Virus record (IMG/VR): IMGVR_UViG_3300027859_000022
Coordinates: 1 to 53,112 of that record
DNA from: a virus
DNA length: 53,112 nucleotides
Reading direction: 5' to 3' (one strand)
The translations under genes were made by a program, and so were the position numbers. Shown one piece after another: positions 1-9,302 of the stretch (positions are counted from its first letter, which is position 1; every line of letters starts with the position of its first letter). Below the pieces are notes generated by a model. It was given only the letters and a program-made list of their open reading frames with translations. It was not told the origin of the DNA and searched no databases.

Positions 1-956
1 TGGAGTCTGGTAAGGAATTTGCTTCAAAAGCAGATTTAGAAAAGATGGATGTTACAAATTTTATCAAAGATTATGGAGCTGAAGTTTATCAAACAGGTAT
101 TTTGCAGACTAAGGTTAAAACTTTGCAGAAAGCTTTGAAAAATACAAAGGATGCTGCCGAAAAAACAAAAATTAAAAATGATATTAAATCTTTACAAACA
201 GATATAAGAAAGTCTATTGATACTTTAGAAAAATCTATAGGCGATATGGATGTTAATTTCGGCTTACCTAAGTTTAGTGATGTAAATAAACCAGGCACAA
301 AAGAAGCTTTTAAAAAGTTTTTGAGAAAAGAATATTATGACCAATATAGACCAGGTTTGGCAAATATGGATGCAGATAGAATTATCAAAAAATCTGATCT
401 AGCTAAAGGCAGGGTACCATCTACTCTGAATTATTTAAGAGATAGTATGCCAGGCAGAGGCAAACAGTTTTTAAACGAAGGTGTGCCAGAAGATGCAATC
501 TTCAACAAAATTATTTCTGCAAGACCGATAACCAATAAACTTTACAGAAGTCCTTTTGATGAAGGTGGAGGTTCAAAAGGGTTTACCACTAATTATATCG
601 AACCTGTTGTAAGAAGAGACTTGGCTGAAGCTATTGACGAAGGGTACGACATTTTTAGAGTAACTTCTGGTAAATCTATGTCTAAGACTAAAGAAGTAGC
701 TCCAAAGGTTTATGATGAATTGATACCCAACGCACTCAAAAAAATATTTAAACAAGAAGGTCTAGATCCTAACGAATATATATTCCAAATAAGTGATGTT
801 GGACAAATCGCAACCGATACAGGAGATAGTCGTCAAATACATGCCCTTACAGGTACTTTTGTAAAAATTGATGACAAGCTCAGAGAAATATTTAGAAAAA
901 GTGGACTACCTACTTATAGAAAAGGTGGAATAGTAAATGCTATACAAAGTTTATGA
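1..956 (+). CDS. 3' part of a 356-aa pre-terminase protein cut by the window edge
   Basis: The frame is open from base 3, before the first ATG at 45, so the start lies outside the left edge. Joined to the partial gene at 52998-53112 it makes one continuous 356-residue protein (115 + 956 bases = 357 codons). Visible features are a Lys-rich helical stretch at about residues 60-110 of the joined protein and a C-terminal third with 'EGYDIFRVTSGK' followed by 'YDELIPNALKKIF', reminiscent of a motif I recall from large phage polyproteins. It ends in a Gly-Gly 'RKGGIV' tail. The stop overlaps the TerL start (ATGA). It is probably a virion or packaging-associated protein; the function is not recognised. 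Confidence 0.75.
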   Translation, partial: ESGKEFASKADLEKMDVTNFIKDYGAEVYQTGILQTKVKTLQKALKNTKDAAEKTKIKNDIKSLQTDIRKSIDTLEKSIGDMDVNFGLPKFSDVNKPGTKEAFKKFLRKEYYDQYRPGLANMDADRIIKKSDLAKGRVPSTLNYLRDSMPGRGKQFLNEGVPEDAIFNKIISARPITNKLYRSPFDEGGGSKGFTTNYIEPVVRRDLAEAIDEGYDIFRVTSGKSMSKTKEVAPKVYDELIPNALKKIFKQEGLDPNEYIFQISDVGQIATDTGDSRQIHALTGTFVKIDDKLREIFRKSGLPTYRKGGIVNAIQSL

Positions 957-2413
957 GTTTCAATCACTTATCAGATGCGGAGATAAAAGAAGCCTTAGCT
1001 TTACGAGAAAGATTAGACTTACTTAAAAAACAAGAAATCTGCAAAACCAATTTTTTAGAATTTATAGACCACATGTGGGATGGGTTTATTTGTGGTCGTC
1101 ATCATAAAATCTTTGCTGAAAAACTAGAAGGTATTGCTAATGGCACGATCAAAAGATTGATTGTCAATATGCCACCAAGACACACAAAGTCTGAATTTGC
1201 TTCCACATATTTTCCAGCTTGGATTATGGGAAGGGATCCGAGTAGAAAAATTATGCAAACTACGCATACAGGAGAACTTGCTGTTAGGTTCGGTAGAAAA
1301 GTTAGAAACATGATGGATAGCGATATTTATAAACAAATATTTCCTGAAGTAAGTTTATCGTCTGACAGTAAATCAGCAGGTCGTTGGGAAACTAATAAAA
1401 GTGGTGAGTATTTTGCAGCTGGTGTCGGAGGAGCAATTACGGGTCGTGGTGCGGATTTATTAATTATTGATGATCCTCATTCTGAACAAGATGCTATGAG
1501 TCCGACAGCCATGGAGTCTTGTTGGGAATGGTACACTTCTGGACCAAGACAAAGGTTACAACCAGGCGGATCTATTGTCCTAGTTATGACAAGATGGAGT
1601 GGTATAGATTTAACAGCTAAGTTATTAGAAGCTCAGAAAGAGGCTTTAGCAGATCAATGGGAGATTGTAGAGTTCCCAGCTATTTTTCCTGAAACCGAAA
1701 ATCCTTTATGGGAAGAGTTTTGGTCATTAGAAGAATTGTTAAAGGTAAAAGCATCTTTGCCTGTTATGAAATGGAATGCTCAATGGATGCAAACTCCAAC
1801 TTCCGAAGAGGGCTCGATAGTTAAACGTGAATGGTGGCAAAAATGGGAAAGCGATACTTTGCCTAATGTAAGCTACATAATTCAATCTTACGATACTGCT
1901 TTTTCTAAAAAAGAAAATGCTGACTACTCTGCTATTTCAACTTGGGGCGTGTTTAGACCTGATGAGGATTCACCAGATTCGATTATACTTTTAGATTGTC
2001 AAAAAGGCAGATACGATTTTCCTGAGCTTAAAAGATTAGCTATGGAAGAATATAAATATTGGGAGCCTGATATGGTGTTAATTGAAGCAAAAGCTTCGGG
2101 TACGCCTTTGACTCACGAACTTAGAAGATTGGGTATTCCTGTTGTTAATTACTCTCCTACAAGAGGACACGATAAAACCACTCGAATGCACTCTGTTGCA
2201 CCTATCTTTGAAAGTGGGTTAGTGTATGCTCCACAAAAAGCTTTTGCGGAAGAAATGATAGAAGAGTGTGCTTCTTTTCCTTTTGGTGCTAATGATGATT
2301 TATGCGATACTATGACTCAAGCCTTGATTAGATTTAGAGAAGGTGGGTTATTATCATTACATGATGATTACGAGGACAATGATCAGGCACCAATAGTTAG
2401 AAGTTATTATTGA
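953..2413 (+). CDS. terL: Terminase large subunit (ATPase and nuclease)
   Basis: This is the DNA-packaging motor: an ATPase that threads DNA into the prohead and a nuclease that cuts the concatemer. The 486 residues are a normal length. Visible motifs are the variant Walker A MPPRHTKSE (73-81), Walker B LLIIDDPH (169-176), a motif III-like VMTRW (211-215), and the RNase H-like nuclease residues D314 (YDTAFS), E378 (EAKASG) and D449/D452 (DDLCDT). The start is set by a 4-base ATGA overlap with the preceding gene. The small subunit is not adjacent; a TerS-like gene lies at 43.4 kb. Confidence 0.97.
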   Translation: MSFNHLSDAEIKEALALRERLDLLKKQEICKTNFLEFIDHMWDGFICGRHHKIFAEKLEGIANGTIKRLIVNMPPRHTKSEFASTYFPAWIMGRDPSRKIMQTTHTGELAVRFGRKVRNMMDSDIYKQIFPEVSLSSDSKSAGRWETNKSGEYFAAGVGGAITGRGADLLIIDDPHSEQDAMSPTAMESCWEWYTSGPRQRLQPGGSIVLVMTRWSGIDLTAKLLEAQKEALADQWEIVEFPAIFPETENPLWEEFWSLEELLKVKASLPVMKWNAQWMQTPTSEEGSIVKREWWQKWESDTLPNVSYIIQSYDTAFSKKENADYSAISTWGVFRPDEDSPDSIILLDCQKGRYDFPELKRLAMEEYKYWEPDMVLIEAKASGTPLTHELRRLGIPVVNYSPTRGHDKTTRMHSVAPIFESGLVYAPQKAFAEEMIEECASFPFGANDDLCDTMTQALIRFREGGLLSLHDDYEDNDQAPIVRSYY

Positions 2414-2583
2414 TGGATATATTTATTACGCAATATATAAGTGAAAATAGAATTGAAGATGGGCCATGTATTTATGCAGAATCTTTACAGTCTGCAACTG
2501 AACAAGCTAATTTTCTTAATTTAGAGATAATTGGTAGAATGAAGTATGATGGCGATATTGAAGATTTAAGAACGATACATTAA
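2413..2583 (+). CDS. Small conserved-type protein between terminase and portal (56 aa)
   Basis: This 56-residue ORF starts on the last base of the TerL stop codon (TGATG) and ends two bases before the portal start, so it fills the gap exactly. The product begins MDIFITQYIS, then has a GPCIYAESLQSA segment and a C-terminal LEIIGRMKYDG. Small proteins of this layout, with a 'GP-I-A' segment and a final beta strand, recur next to terminase genes in marine phages (recall). The function is unknown; translational coupling is likely. Confidence 0.7.
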   Translation: MDIFITQYISENRIEDGPCIYAESLQSATEQANFLNLEIIGRMKYDGDIEDLRTIH

Positions 2584-2585
2584 CT

Positions 2586-5063
2586 ATGGCTATAGAGAAC
2601 CAACCGATTGCTCCCGTCAGTTTAAATGAGGAGAAACCAAGATCAGATGAAGAACAGCAGTTAGTAGAAATAGCTGACGCAGTTGCTTTAGGTGAGGATA
2701 ACGAAGGCTTTACTATTTTAGAAGATGGTAGTGCAGTTCTTGGTCAAGAAGAAATGCCTATGGTTAATAATGATTTCAATACAAATCTTGCTGAACTTAT
2801 TGATCCAGACGAACTAAATAAAATATCTTCTCAGTTAACTGAAGGTATTGAAAAAGATAAATCTTCTAGAGAAGATTGGGAAAAAACCTATCAAGATGGT
2901 CTGAAGTATTTAGGGATGAAATTTGATAACGAAAGATCCGAACCCTTTGCAGGAGCATCTGGCGTTATTCATCCTTTACTAGGTGAAGCAGTAACTTCTT
3001 TTCAAGCTCAAGCTTACAAAGAATTATTACCTGCTAACGGACCAGTCAAGACTCAAGTAGTAGGAGAGTATAATTCTGTAGTTGAAGAACAAGCTCAACG
3101 AGTTAAAGAGTTTATGAACTATCAAATAACTCATGTGATGGAAGAGTATGACGCTGAGTTAGATCAATTATTGTTTTATTTACCTCTTGCAGGTTCTGCA
3201 TTTAAAAAAGTTTATTATGATGAAGTGATGGGTAGAGCTGTATCTAAATTTGTAGCTCCTGAAGATTTAATAGTCCCTTACTACACAACTGATTTAGAAA
3301 GTTGTCCTAGAATAACTAACATAATAAAAATGCCTGAGAATGAAGTTAGAAAACTTCAAGCACAAGGTTTTTATAGAAATGTAAATATAGATTATGGAGT
3401 ATCTGCCGAAGAATCTTCTCAGGTAAAAGAAGAAATAGAAGAACTCGCAGGTATGGAACAAAATTATGATACTTCTGAAGTAACAGTTTTATACGAAGTT
3501 CATTGTAATTTAGATTTAGAAGGCTTTGAAGATGCTAATAATCAAGGTCAATTAACAGGCGTAAAATTGCCTTATATAGTAACCATAGATTCAAACTCTC
3601 AACAAGTTTTATCAATTAGAAGAAACTTTTTAGAACAAGATCCTTATAAGAGTAAAATAGAATACTTTGTGCATTTTAAATTTTTACCAGGATTAGGGTT
3701 TTATGGATTTGGTTTAACCCACATGATAGGTGGGTTATCGAAAGCATCTACATCTATACTAAGGCAACTTATAGACGCAGGAACTCTTGCGAATCTACCT
3801 GCTGGATTCAAAACAAGAGGGATTAGAATACGAGATGAAGATTCTCCTATTCAGCCTGGAGAATTTAGGGATGTAGATGCACCTGGCGGTTCATTAGCAG
3901 ATGCAATACAACCACTACCGTTTAAAGAGCCAAGTCAAACTTTATTGTCTTTACTATCAGTTCTTGTAAATTCAGGAAAACAGTTTGCCTCTATTGCTGA
4001 AATAAATACAGGACAAGGTAATCCTCAAGCTCCAGTTGGAACAACTATGGCTTTATTAGAAAGGTCAACAAAAGTTTTATCTGCAATTCATAAAAGATTA
4101 CATTCTGCACAAAGAAAAGAATTTAAATTATTGGCAAAAGTATTTAAAGAATATCTTCCGCCTGAGTACCCTTATATGACTGCTAACGGAGGTGGTCAAT
4201 TAAAAATTACTGACTTTGATGATCGTGTGGACATAATTCCTATATCTAATCCCGACATATTTAGTTCAGCACAAAGAATAGCTATGGCTCAAGAAATGAT
4301 GAATTTAGTTCAATCAAATCCACAAATACATGGGCCTAATGGTATTTACGAATCTTACCGAAGGATGTATGCTGCTATAGGAGTTGATAACATAGATTCA
4401 TTATTACAACCACCTCCTCCTACAGATCCAATTCCTACTGAGGCAGGTGTAGAAAATAACACATTATTGCTTGGTGGAACTGCTAAAGCTTTTCCTGAAC
4501 AAAACCATGATGCACATATTGAGATACACAAATCTCTTTTAAAAACATCACCAGTTCAATCAAACTTACAAGTACAGGCAAATATTTTTTCTCATATTAT
4601 GGAACACTTACAAATGAAAGCTGATGGAATAGCCCAATCGCAAATGCCTCCTGAAGCTTTAACTCAGTATCAACAATTACAACAAGCTTCACAACAAACT
4701 TCAGGTCAAGAACAACAACAATTAGTACAACAAGCTGCACAAATACTAGGTCAATTTAGTGCTCCAATATTAGCTCAATTAGTTGCTGAATTTACTGAAA
4801 CCGTATCTTCGCCAGAAGATGAAGATCCTTTAGTAACAATTAGAAAGCAAGAGTTAGCTCTTAAAGGTCAAGAATTAGCACAAGAACAAAGACAATTTGC
4901 TGCAGATCAAGAAAGAAAAATTCAAGAAAGCCAAGCAAGAATAAGTGTTGATAAAGAAAGAATTGATGCTTCTGAAGATATAGCTAGGATGAAAGATGAT
5001 ACTGCTCAAGACAGATTAGAACAACAAAGGGTTTTTAAATCTATAGATTTACAAAATAAATAA
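2586..5063 (+). CDS. Portal protein with long C-terminal coiled coil
   Basis: This is the dodecameric head-tail connector through which DNA enters and leaves. The 825 residues match the large podovirus-type portals. The order is an acidic N terminus (1-60), the portal core from about 90 (EPFAGASGVIHPLL) through the wing and stem to about 620, a Gln-rich stretch at about 680-735 and a charged coiled coil at 747-825. The last two fit the extended C-terminal barrel of P22-like portals (inference). It sits directly after TerL and before the scaffold and capsid genes, the classic position. Confidence 0.93.
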   Translation: MAIENQPIAPVSLNEEKPRSDEEQQLVEIADAVALGEDNEGFTILEDGSAVLGQEEMPMVNNDFNTNLAELIDPDELNKISSQLTEGIEKDKSSREDWEKTYQDGLKYLGMKFDNERSEPFAGASGVIHPLLGEAVTSFQAQAYKELLPANGPVKTQVVGEYNSVVEEQAQRVKEFMNYQITHVMEEYDAELDQLLFYLPLAGSAFKKVYYDEVMGRAVSKFVAPEDLIVPYYTTDLESCPRITNIIKMPENEVRKLQAQGFYRNVNIDYGVSAEESSQVKEEIEELAGMEQNYDTSEVTVLYEVHCNLDLEGFEDANNQGQLTGVKLPYIVTIDSNSQQVLSIRRNFLEQDPYKSKIEYFVHFKFLPGLGFYGFGLTHMIGGLSKASTSILRQLIDAGTLANLPAGFKTRGIRIRDEDSPIQPGEFRDVDAPGGSLADAIQPLPFKEPSQTLLSLLSVLVNSGKQFASIAEINTGQGNPQAPVGTTMALLERSTKVLSAIHKRLHSAQRKEFKLLAKVFKEYLPPEYPYMTANGGGQLKITDFDDRVDIIPISNPDIFSSAQRIAMAQEMMNLVQSNPQIHGPNGIYESYRRMYAAIGVDNIDSLLQPPPPTDPIPTEAGVENNTLLLGGTAKAFPEQNHDAHIEIHKSLLKTSPVQSNLQVQANIFSHIMEHLQMKADGIAQSQMPPEALTQYQQLQQASQQTSGQEQQQLVQQAAQILGQFSAPILAQLVAEFTETVSSPEDEDPLVTIRKQELALKGQELAQEQRQFAADQERKIQESQARISVDKERIDASEDIARMKDDTAQDRLEQQRVFKSIDLQNK

Positions 5064-5099
5064 TTTACTTTTTTACAATTTATACAATAGAATAGCAAA

Positions 5100-5258
5100 A
5101 TGAAAAGTTCAATTAAATATCAAGGCAAAGGAACTGTTAAGTTAAAACAACAAAAAAGTGTTTCAGCTAGTACAACTCCTACGCCAGGAATGGGTAAAGG
5201 TAAGGTCAAAGGAAGTGGTATTGCGGAAACGGGTACTAAATTCAATGGCGTTTATTAA
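5100..5258 (+). CDS. Small basic Gly/Lys-rich protein (52 aa)
   Basis: This 52-residue ORF lies between the portal and the next gene; its TAA shares one base with the following ATG. The product is basic, with a Thr/Pro spacer and a C-terminal GMGKGKVKGSG / GTKFNGVY tail. It resembles the short 'GSG-A--GTKF' tail peptides of other marine phage virion-region proteins and the Gly-Gly tails seen elsewhere in this window. The function is unknown. Confidence 0.6.
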   Translation: MKSSIKYQGKGTVKLKQQKSVSASTTPTPGMGKGKVKGSGIAETGTKFNGVY

Positions 5259-5467
5259 TGTCCATATTTGATTTAAGAGAAAAATATTTAAAATCTCTTA
5301 GAGAACGACAAGAGGATGTCAAAACCCAAATGTTAAATGGGGTAAAAGACATGTCTCAATATGAATTTTTGCGTGGGCGACACAGTTCTCTCGTTGACGC
5401 AGAAAGTATTTTTAGAGAACTGCTTGGAAAAGAGTATGAAGAGCCAGAACAAAGTGGTAGTCCCTGA
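5258..5467 (+). CDS. Small helical protein (69 aa), head region
   Basis: A 69-residue, highly charged and mostly helical product. It starts on the last base of the preceding stop and its 3' end overlaps the GroES-like gene by 32 bases. Short helical proteins of this type next to the portal are common in marine phages (recall). No motif points to a function. Confidence 0.7.
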   Translation: MSIFDLREKYLKSLRERQEDVKTQMLNGVKDMSQYEFLRGRHSSLVDAESIFRELLGKEYEEPEQSGSP

Positions 5468-5927
5468 CCACATAGCCAAAGAAATAGAAGAATCTCAACA
5501 AGAAGTACAGCCTGAAGAAACAGAAGCTGACCAAGCTTACATTGAAGAGAGCAAAAGAGTTTTAGATCCAACTTTATTAGAAACATCTTTATTAGAAAGA
5601 ATGCCACAACCTTCGGGTTATAGGATTCTTGTCTTACCTTACAAAGGTAAAGGTGTGTCTGATGGAGGTATATTATTAACACAACAGCATGTAGAAAGAG
5701 AGTCTTTGGCTTCTGTATGTGCTTATGTAGTTAAGATGGGGCCTCTTTGCTATAAAGATAAATCTAAATTTGGAGGTACCTCTTGGTGCCATGAAAAACA
5801 ATGGGTATTGATAGGTAGATACGCTGGTTGTCGTTTTAAGTTAGGTGATGAAGCCGAATGCAGACTTATAAATGATGATGAAGTTTTAGCTACTATTAAA
5901 GATCCTGATGATATAGTTGCTGTATAG
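5436..5927 (+). CDS. GroES-like co-chaperonin
   Basis: The product (163 aa from ATG 5436) has a GroES/Cpn10-like beta-barrel at about residues 57-163, including SGYRILVLPYKGKG, a mobile-loop-like GILLTQQHVERES, and VLIGRYAGCRFKLGDEAECRLINDDEVLATI. The first 55 residues are an acidic extension not typical of bacterial GroES. An upstream ATG at 5361 gives non-family sequence inside the previous gene, so the internal start is preferred. Lying just before the scaffold and capsid genes, it probably helps host GroEL fold capsid protein, like T4 gp31 (inference). No GroEL gene is present. Confidence 0.82.
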   Translation: MKSQNKVVVPDHIAKEIEESQQEVQPEETEADQAYIEESKRVLDPTLLETSLLERMPQPSGYRILVLPYKGKGVSDGGILLTQQHVERESLASVCAYVVKMGPLCYKDKSKFGGTSWCHEKQWVLIGRYAGCRFKLGDEAECRLINDDEVLATIKDPDDIVAV

Positions 5928-5936
5928 GAGGTTTAT

Positions 5937-6827
5937 ATGTCTGAGTTAATACAAGAAGAAAACTTGCAAGAATCTACGGATAATGTGGATGAAATTGAAG
6001 TTATAGAGGAAGAACAAACTGAAATTCAAAACGAAGAGTCTGTCGAAAATGAACAGCCTGAAGAGGTAAAAGCAGAAACAGATGATGAGCTTGAAAATTA
6101 TTCAGATAATGTTCAGAAAAGAATAAACAATCTTACAAGAAAGCTTAGAGAAGCCGAAAGAGGTAGAGATTCTGCACTTAATTATGCTAACAGCATGAAA
6201 TCAGAATACGATAGCCTTAGAGGTAAAAGCGAAAAGATAAATCAAGATTACTATGCAGAAGCAGAGACAAGACTTCAAAGTCAAAAGGCACAAGCTACAA
6301 GAGTTTTAGCTGAAGCTCAAGAGGCTCAAGATTTTGAAAAAGCTGCAAAAGCAACAAGCGTTTTATCTACTATTGCAGTTGAAGAAAATAGAATCAGGAC
6401 AGCTAGGGAAAAACCTACTAATGAAACTATAATTCCACAACCAAACTTACAACAAGAACAATTACCTCAGCCTGATGTAAAAGCAGAAGCTTGGGCTGAT
6501 AAGAATAATTGGTTTGGCGAAGATAGAATTAGGACTCTTGCTGCATTTACAATACACGATGATTTAGTTCAAGAAGGTTTTGACGGTCAGACTGATGAGT
6601 ATTACAATGAATTAGATAAAAGATTGAGAACTAAGTTCCCAAATGATTTTGGTGTAGAAACTGAGATTGCTCAAACACCACAAGCTACTCAAAGAGTGGC
6701 TTCTGCTGCTAGAGCAGATTCTCAAGGTTCTAACAAAAAGCAGGTTAGACTTTCTCCTTCAGAGGTAGAAATGGCTAAAAAACTAAACGTACCTCTTAAA
6801 GAGTACGCAAAATTTGTTAAAAGGTAA
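5937..6827 (+). CDS. Scaffolding / capsid assembly protein
   Basis: The 296 residues have a very acidic N terminus (1-55, many Glu), a long charged helix (about 60-160: NNLTRKLREAERGRDSALNYA and so on), a Pro/Gln linker, and a C-terminal region ending with a short basic segment (QVRLSPSEVEMAKKLNVPLKEYAKFVKR end). This is the typical architecture of phage scaffolds, whose basic C terminus contacts coat protein. Its position before the capsid gene agrees. A strong ribosome site (AGGAGG, 5927-5932) precedes the ATG. No protease signature is visible. Confidence 0.8.
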   Translation: MSELIQEENLQESTDNVDEIEVIEEEQTEIQNEESVENEQPEEVKAETDDELENYSDNVQKRINNLTRKLREAERGRDSALNYANSMKSEYDSLRGKSEKINQDYYAEAETRLQSQKAQATRVLAEAQEAQDFEKAAKATSVLSTIAVEENRIRTAREKPTNETIIPQPNLQQEQLPQPDVKAEAWADKNNWFGEDRIRTLAAFTIHDDLVQEGFDGQTDEYYNELDKRLRTKFPNDFGVETEIAQTPQATQRVASAARADSQGSNKKQVRLSPSEVEMAKKLNVPLKEYAKFVKR

Positions 6828-6831
6828 AAAC

Positions 6832-7314
6832 ATGACAAAGAAAACAACAGATAACCAACAAGAATTTAACAGAGCTCCACGTTCTGCGGACACACGAGAG
6901 TCCCTTGAATCTCGCAAACCTTGGCAACGCCCATCAACTCTAGAAACTCCAGAACCTCCTGAAGGTTATGAATACAGATGGATTCGTGCTGAAATCGCTA
7001 ACCAACCCGACAAGAAAAATGTTATGTCTCGATTAAGAGAAGGCTTTGAACTTGTAAGGGCTGAGGAAATTCAAAATTTTGAACTACCAACGATTCAGGA
7101 TGGAAAACATGCAGGAGTTATTAGTGTAGGTGGACTTTTATTAGCTAAGATTCCTTTAGAAACTCGACAAGAAAGAAATAATTATTTCACAGATAGGTCG
7201 CAAACTATGCAACAAGCAATAGATAATGATTTAATGAAGGAATCTGATGATCGTTCTCCAATAGAGAGGCCAAGAAGATCATCTAGCGTTACTTTTGGTG
7301 GCGGTAAAAGATAA
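6832..7314 (+). CDS. Conserved-type head-region protein (160 aa)
   Basis: ATG 6832 follows the scaffold stop by four bases; an ATG 18 bases upstream lies inside the scaffold gene and is less likely. The product has a polar N terminus, a core containing PPEGYEYRWIRAEI and RLREGFELVRAEEI, and a basic Ser/Gly tail (PRRSSSVTFGGGKR). Proteins of this type sit between scaffold and capsid in marine phages (recall), but I know no function. Confidence 0.7.
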   Translation: MTKKTTDNQQEFNRAPRSADTRESLESRKPWQRPSTLETPEPPEGYEYRWIRAEIANQPDKKNVMSRLREGFELVRAEEIQNFELPTIQDGKHAGVISVGGLLLAKIPLETRQERNNYFTDRSQTMQQAIDNDLMKESDDRSPIERPRRSSSVTFGGGKR

Positions 7315-7363
7315 ATGGGAGTATCGCTGTTTACTAAACTTTCATAATTAAAAGGTATTTATT

Positions 7364-7933
7364 ATGGCAAATAAAGATGCACCTTTCGGTTTTAAGCTAG
7401 TAGGCAGATTAGGTTCAAGTGTCCAAAATAATGGAACTACAGAATACGAAATAGCCTCTGGTGCAACTGGAAGTATATTCTCAGGCGACCCTGTAAGAAT
7501 GACTGCTGCTGGTTCAATACTCGTATGTGATGCTGCGGGTGAGCAACCAATATTGGGAATTTTTAGGGGTTGTAAATTTGTTGATACTGACGGACAAGTT
7601 GTGTTTAAAGCACACTATCCATCAGGACAAACATCTACAAGTACAATTACTGCTTTAGTTGAAGATGACCCAAACAATCTTTACGAAGTACAATGTACTG
7701 GTTCTCTTGCGTTAGCTGCGGTTGGTGCTAACGTAGATCTAGCTTATACAGCTGGTTCTACTGTTACTGGCCAATCAAAAGCTGAAGTAGATTCAGGAGC
7801 AACTTCTGCTGCTGAAAACTTCAGAATTGTTGGGTTCTCAAAAGACCCTGACAATGACGAAAGAGGTTCTGCTAACGTGAATGTGGTCGTTAAAATTAAC
7901 GAACACTTCTACTCAACTACTACAGGGGTATAA
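7364..7933 (+). CDS. Capsid decoration-like structural protein
   Basis: The 189 residues are rich in Gly, Ala, Ser, Thr and Val, with beta-strand patterning and a start (MANKDAPFGFKLV) typical of phage head proteins. It ends two bases before the major capsid gene. Composition and position suggest a capsid decoration or head-stabilising protein (inference). No enzymatic motif is visible. Confidence 0.6.
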   Translation: MANKDAPFGFKLVGRLGSSVQNNGTTEYEIASGATGSIFSGDPVRMTAAGSILVCDAAGEQPILGIFRGCKFVDTDGQVVFKAHYPSGQTSTSTITALVEDDPNNLYEVQCTGSLALAAVGANVDLAYTAGSTVTGQSKAEVDSGATSAAENFRIVGFSKDPDNDERGSANVNVVVKINEHFYSTTTGV

Positions 7934-7935
7934 CC

Positions 7936-8841
7936 ATGGCAATTAATAGAGCACAATTAGCTAAAGAGTTAGAGCCAGGTCTAAACGCACTTTTTGGTAT
8001 GGAGTACAACCGATACGACAACGAACATTCTGAAATCTTTGAAGAAAATAGTTCTGATAGAGCTTTTGAAGAAGAAGTAATGATTGTTGGTTTTGGTAAT
8101 GCCCCAACTAAAGCAGAAGGTGCTGGCGTAGCTTTTGATAATGCAACTGAAGGATTTACAGCTCGTTATGAACACGAAACTGTAGCTCTTGCTTTCGCAT
8201 TAACTGAAGAAGCAGTTGAAGATAATTTGTATGACCGTTTAGGTTCGAGATATACCAAAGCATTAGCTAGAAGTATGGCTCATACTAAACAAATTAAAGC
8301 TGCAAATATTCTGAACAACGCATTTAGCACTAGCTTTCCTGGTGGAGATGGTAAGCCGTTAATCGCTACTGACCACCCGTTAAGCACTGGTACTGCTGCT
8401 AACAGAGCAACAACTTTTGCTGACCTTAACGAAACATCTTTAGAAGATGCTTTGATAAGGGTTTCAACTCAAACTGATGATCGTGGTTTGAACATAGCTT
8501 TACAAGGAACTAAATTGATTATTCCACCACAATTACAATTCGTGGCGGATCGTCTTTTAAATACTCCTGGTAGAGTTGCTACTTCAGACAACGACATTAA
8601 CTCAATCAGAAACCAAGGAATGCTTCCTCAAGGATATGTGGTAAACCACTACCTTGTAGATCCAGATGCATTCTTCTTGAAAACAGATGTTCCTGACGGG
8701 TTTAAAATGTTTGTTAGAAGTCCTTTACAAACTGCATTAGAAGGTGATTTTGATACTGGAAACATGAGATATAAAGCCAGAGAGAGATATTCATTTGGAT
8801 TCTCTAACTGGAGATGTGTTGACGGTTCTCAAGGAGCTTAA
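7936..8841 (+). CDS. Major capsid protein
   Basis: The 301-residue product has the pattern of an HK97-fold coat protein: helical N terminus (QLAKELEPGLNALFGMEY), E-loop-like acidic region, a long helix (RLGSRYTKALARSMAHTKQIKAANILN) and a C-terminal beta region (KTDVPDGFKMFVRSPLQTA). It lies after the portal, chaperonin and scaffold genes and is followed at once by a terminator, as expected for the most abundant transcript. No cleaved delta domain is obvious, which fits a separate scaffold gene. Confidence 0.88.
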   Translation: MAINRAQLAKELEPGLNALFGMEYNRYDNEHSEIFEENSSDRAFEEEVMIVGFGNAPTKAEGAGVAFDNATEGFTARYEHETVALAFALTEEAVEDNLYDRLGSRYTKALARSMAHTKQIKAANILNNAFSTSFPGGDGKPLIATDHPLSTGTAANRATTFADLNETSLEDALIRVSTQTDDRGLNIALQGTKLIIPPQLQFVADRLLNTPGRVATSDNDINSIRNQGMLPQGYVVNHYLVDPDAFFLKTDVPDGFKMFVRSPLQTALEGDFDTGNMRYKARERYSFGFSNWRCVDGSQGA

Positions 8842-8855
8842 TAACGAATAAAGAA

Positions 8856-8882
8856 GGGAGGGCTTAGGCTCTCCCTTTTTTT
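8856..8882 (+). terminator. Intrinsic terminator after the capsid gene
   Basis: GGGAGGGC (8856-8863) pairs with GCTCTCCC (8868-8875) around a 4-base loop, with one G-T pair, followed by seven T residues (8876-8882). It lies between the capsid stop and the next ATG at 8886. Confidence 0.88.
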
Positions 8883-8885
8883 AAA

Positions 8886-9302
8886 ATGTGGTTACACGAA
8901 CCAAATAATTTATCTGAAACCCCTTGTGTGGGTAGATGTACCACCTCTGTAATACCATTTGACGATGTATGCAAAGGTTGTGGGAGAACTGTCGCAGAAA
9001 TTAGAGATTGGGGCAGTTATACTGAATTAGAAAAAAAATTAATTAATATTAGAAACTCAAGAAAATACGAAATTAGACAAGTGAAACAATTTAAAATTAT
9101 GACCGACAAAGAAAAAAGCGAAGATATAAGAGGAAGATTAGTTACGACAAGATGTTTAATAGAAATGATTGGCGAAGATTTAATAAAAACTTATGGTAAA
9201 AATAATTTAACAAAAGAAGCTTACGAAAAATTATATGAAGCACATAAGTCAGTTTTAGAAGCTACAGAAAAATTACCTATTGAACATGACAAAGCCGTGT
9301 AA
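8886..9302 (+). CDS. DUF1289-like four-cysteine protein with helical C-terminal extension
   Basis: Residues 13-42 carry PCVGRC (C14, C18) and CKGCGRTVAEIRDW (C29, C32), the layout of DUF1289, a family of short metal-binding proteins in proteobacteria. The remaining 95 residues are helical and charged and have no recognised family; an internal ATG at 9099 could mark a second translation start. The gene begins four bases after the T-run of the terminator and has no clear separate ribosome site. The metal (Zn or Fe-S) cannot be told from the sequence. Confidence 0.75.
   Translation: MWLHEPNNLSETPCVGRCTTSVIPFDDVCKGCGRTVAEIRDWGSYTELEKKLINIRNSRKYEIRQVKQFKIMTDKEKSEDIRGRLVTTRCLIEMIGEDLIKTYGKNNLTKEAYEKLYEAHKSVLEATEKLPIEHDKAV

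Noticed and set aside
5064-5099. TTTACT and TATACA sequences after the portal gene as an internal promoter
   Set aside because: The two boxes are not at a workable spacing, and the segment is simply AT-rich.
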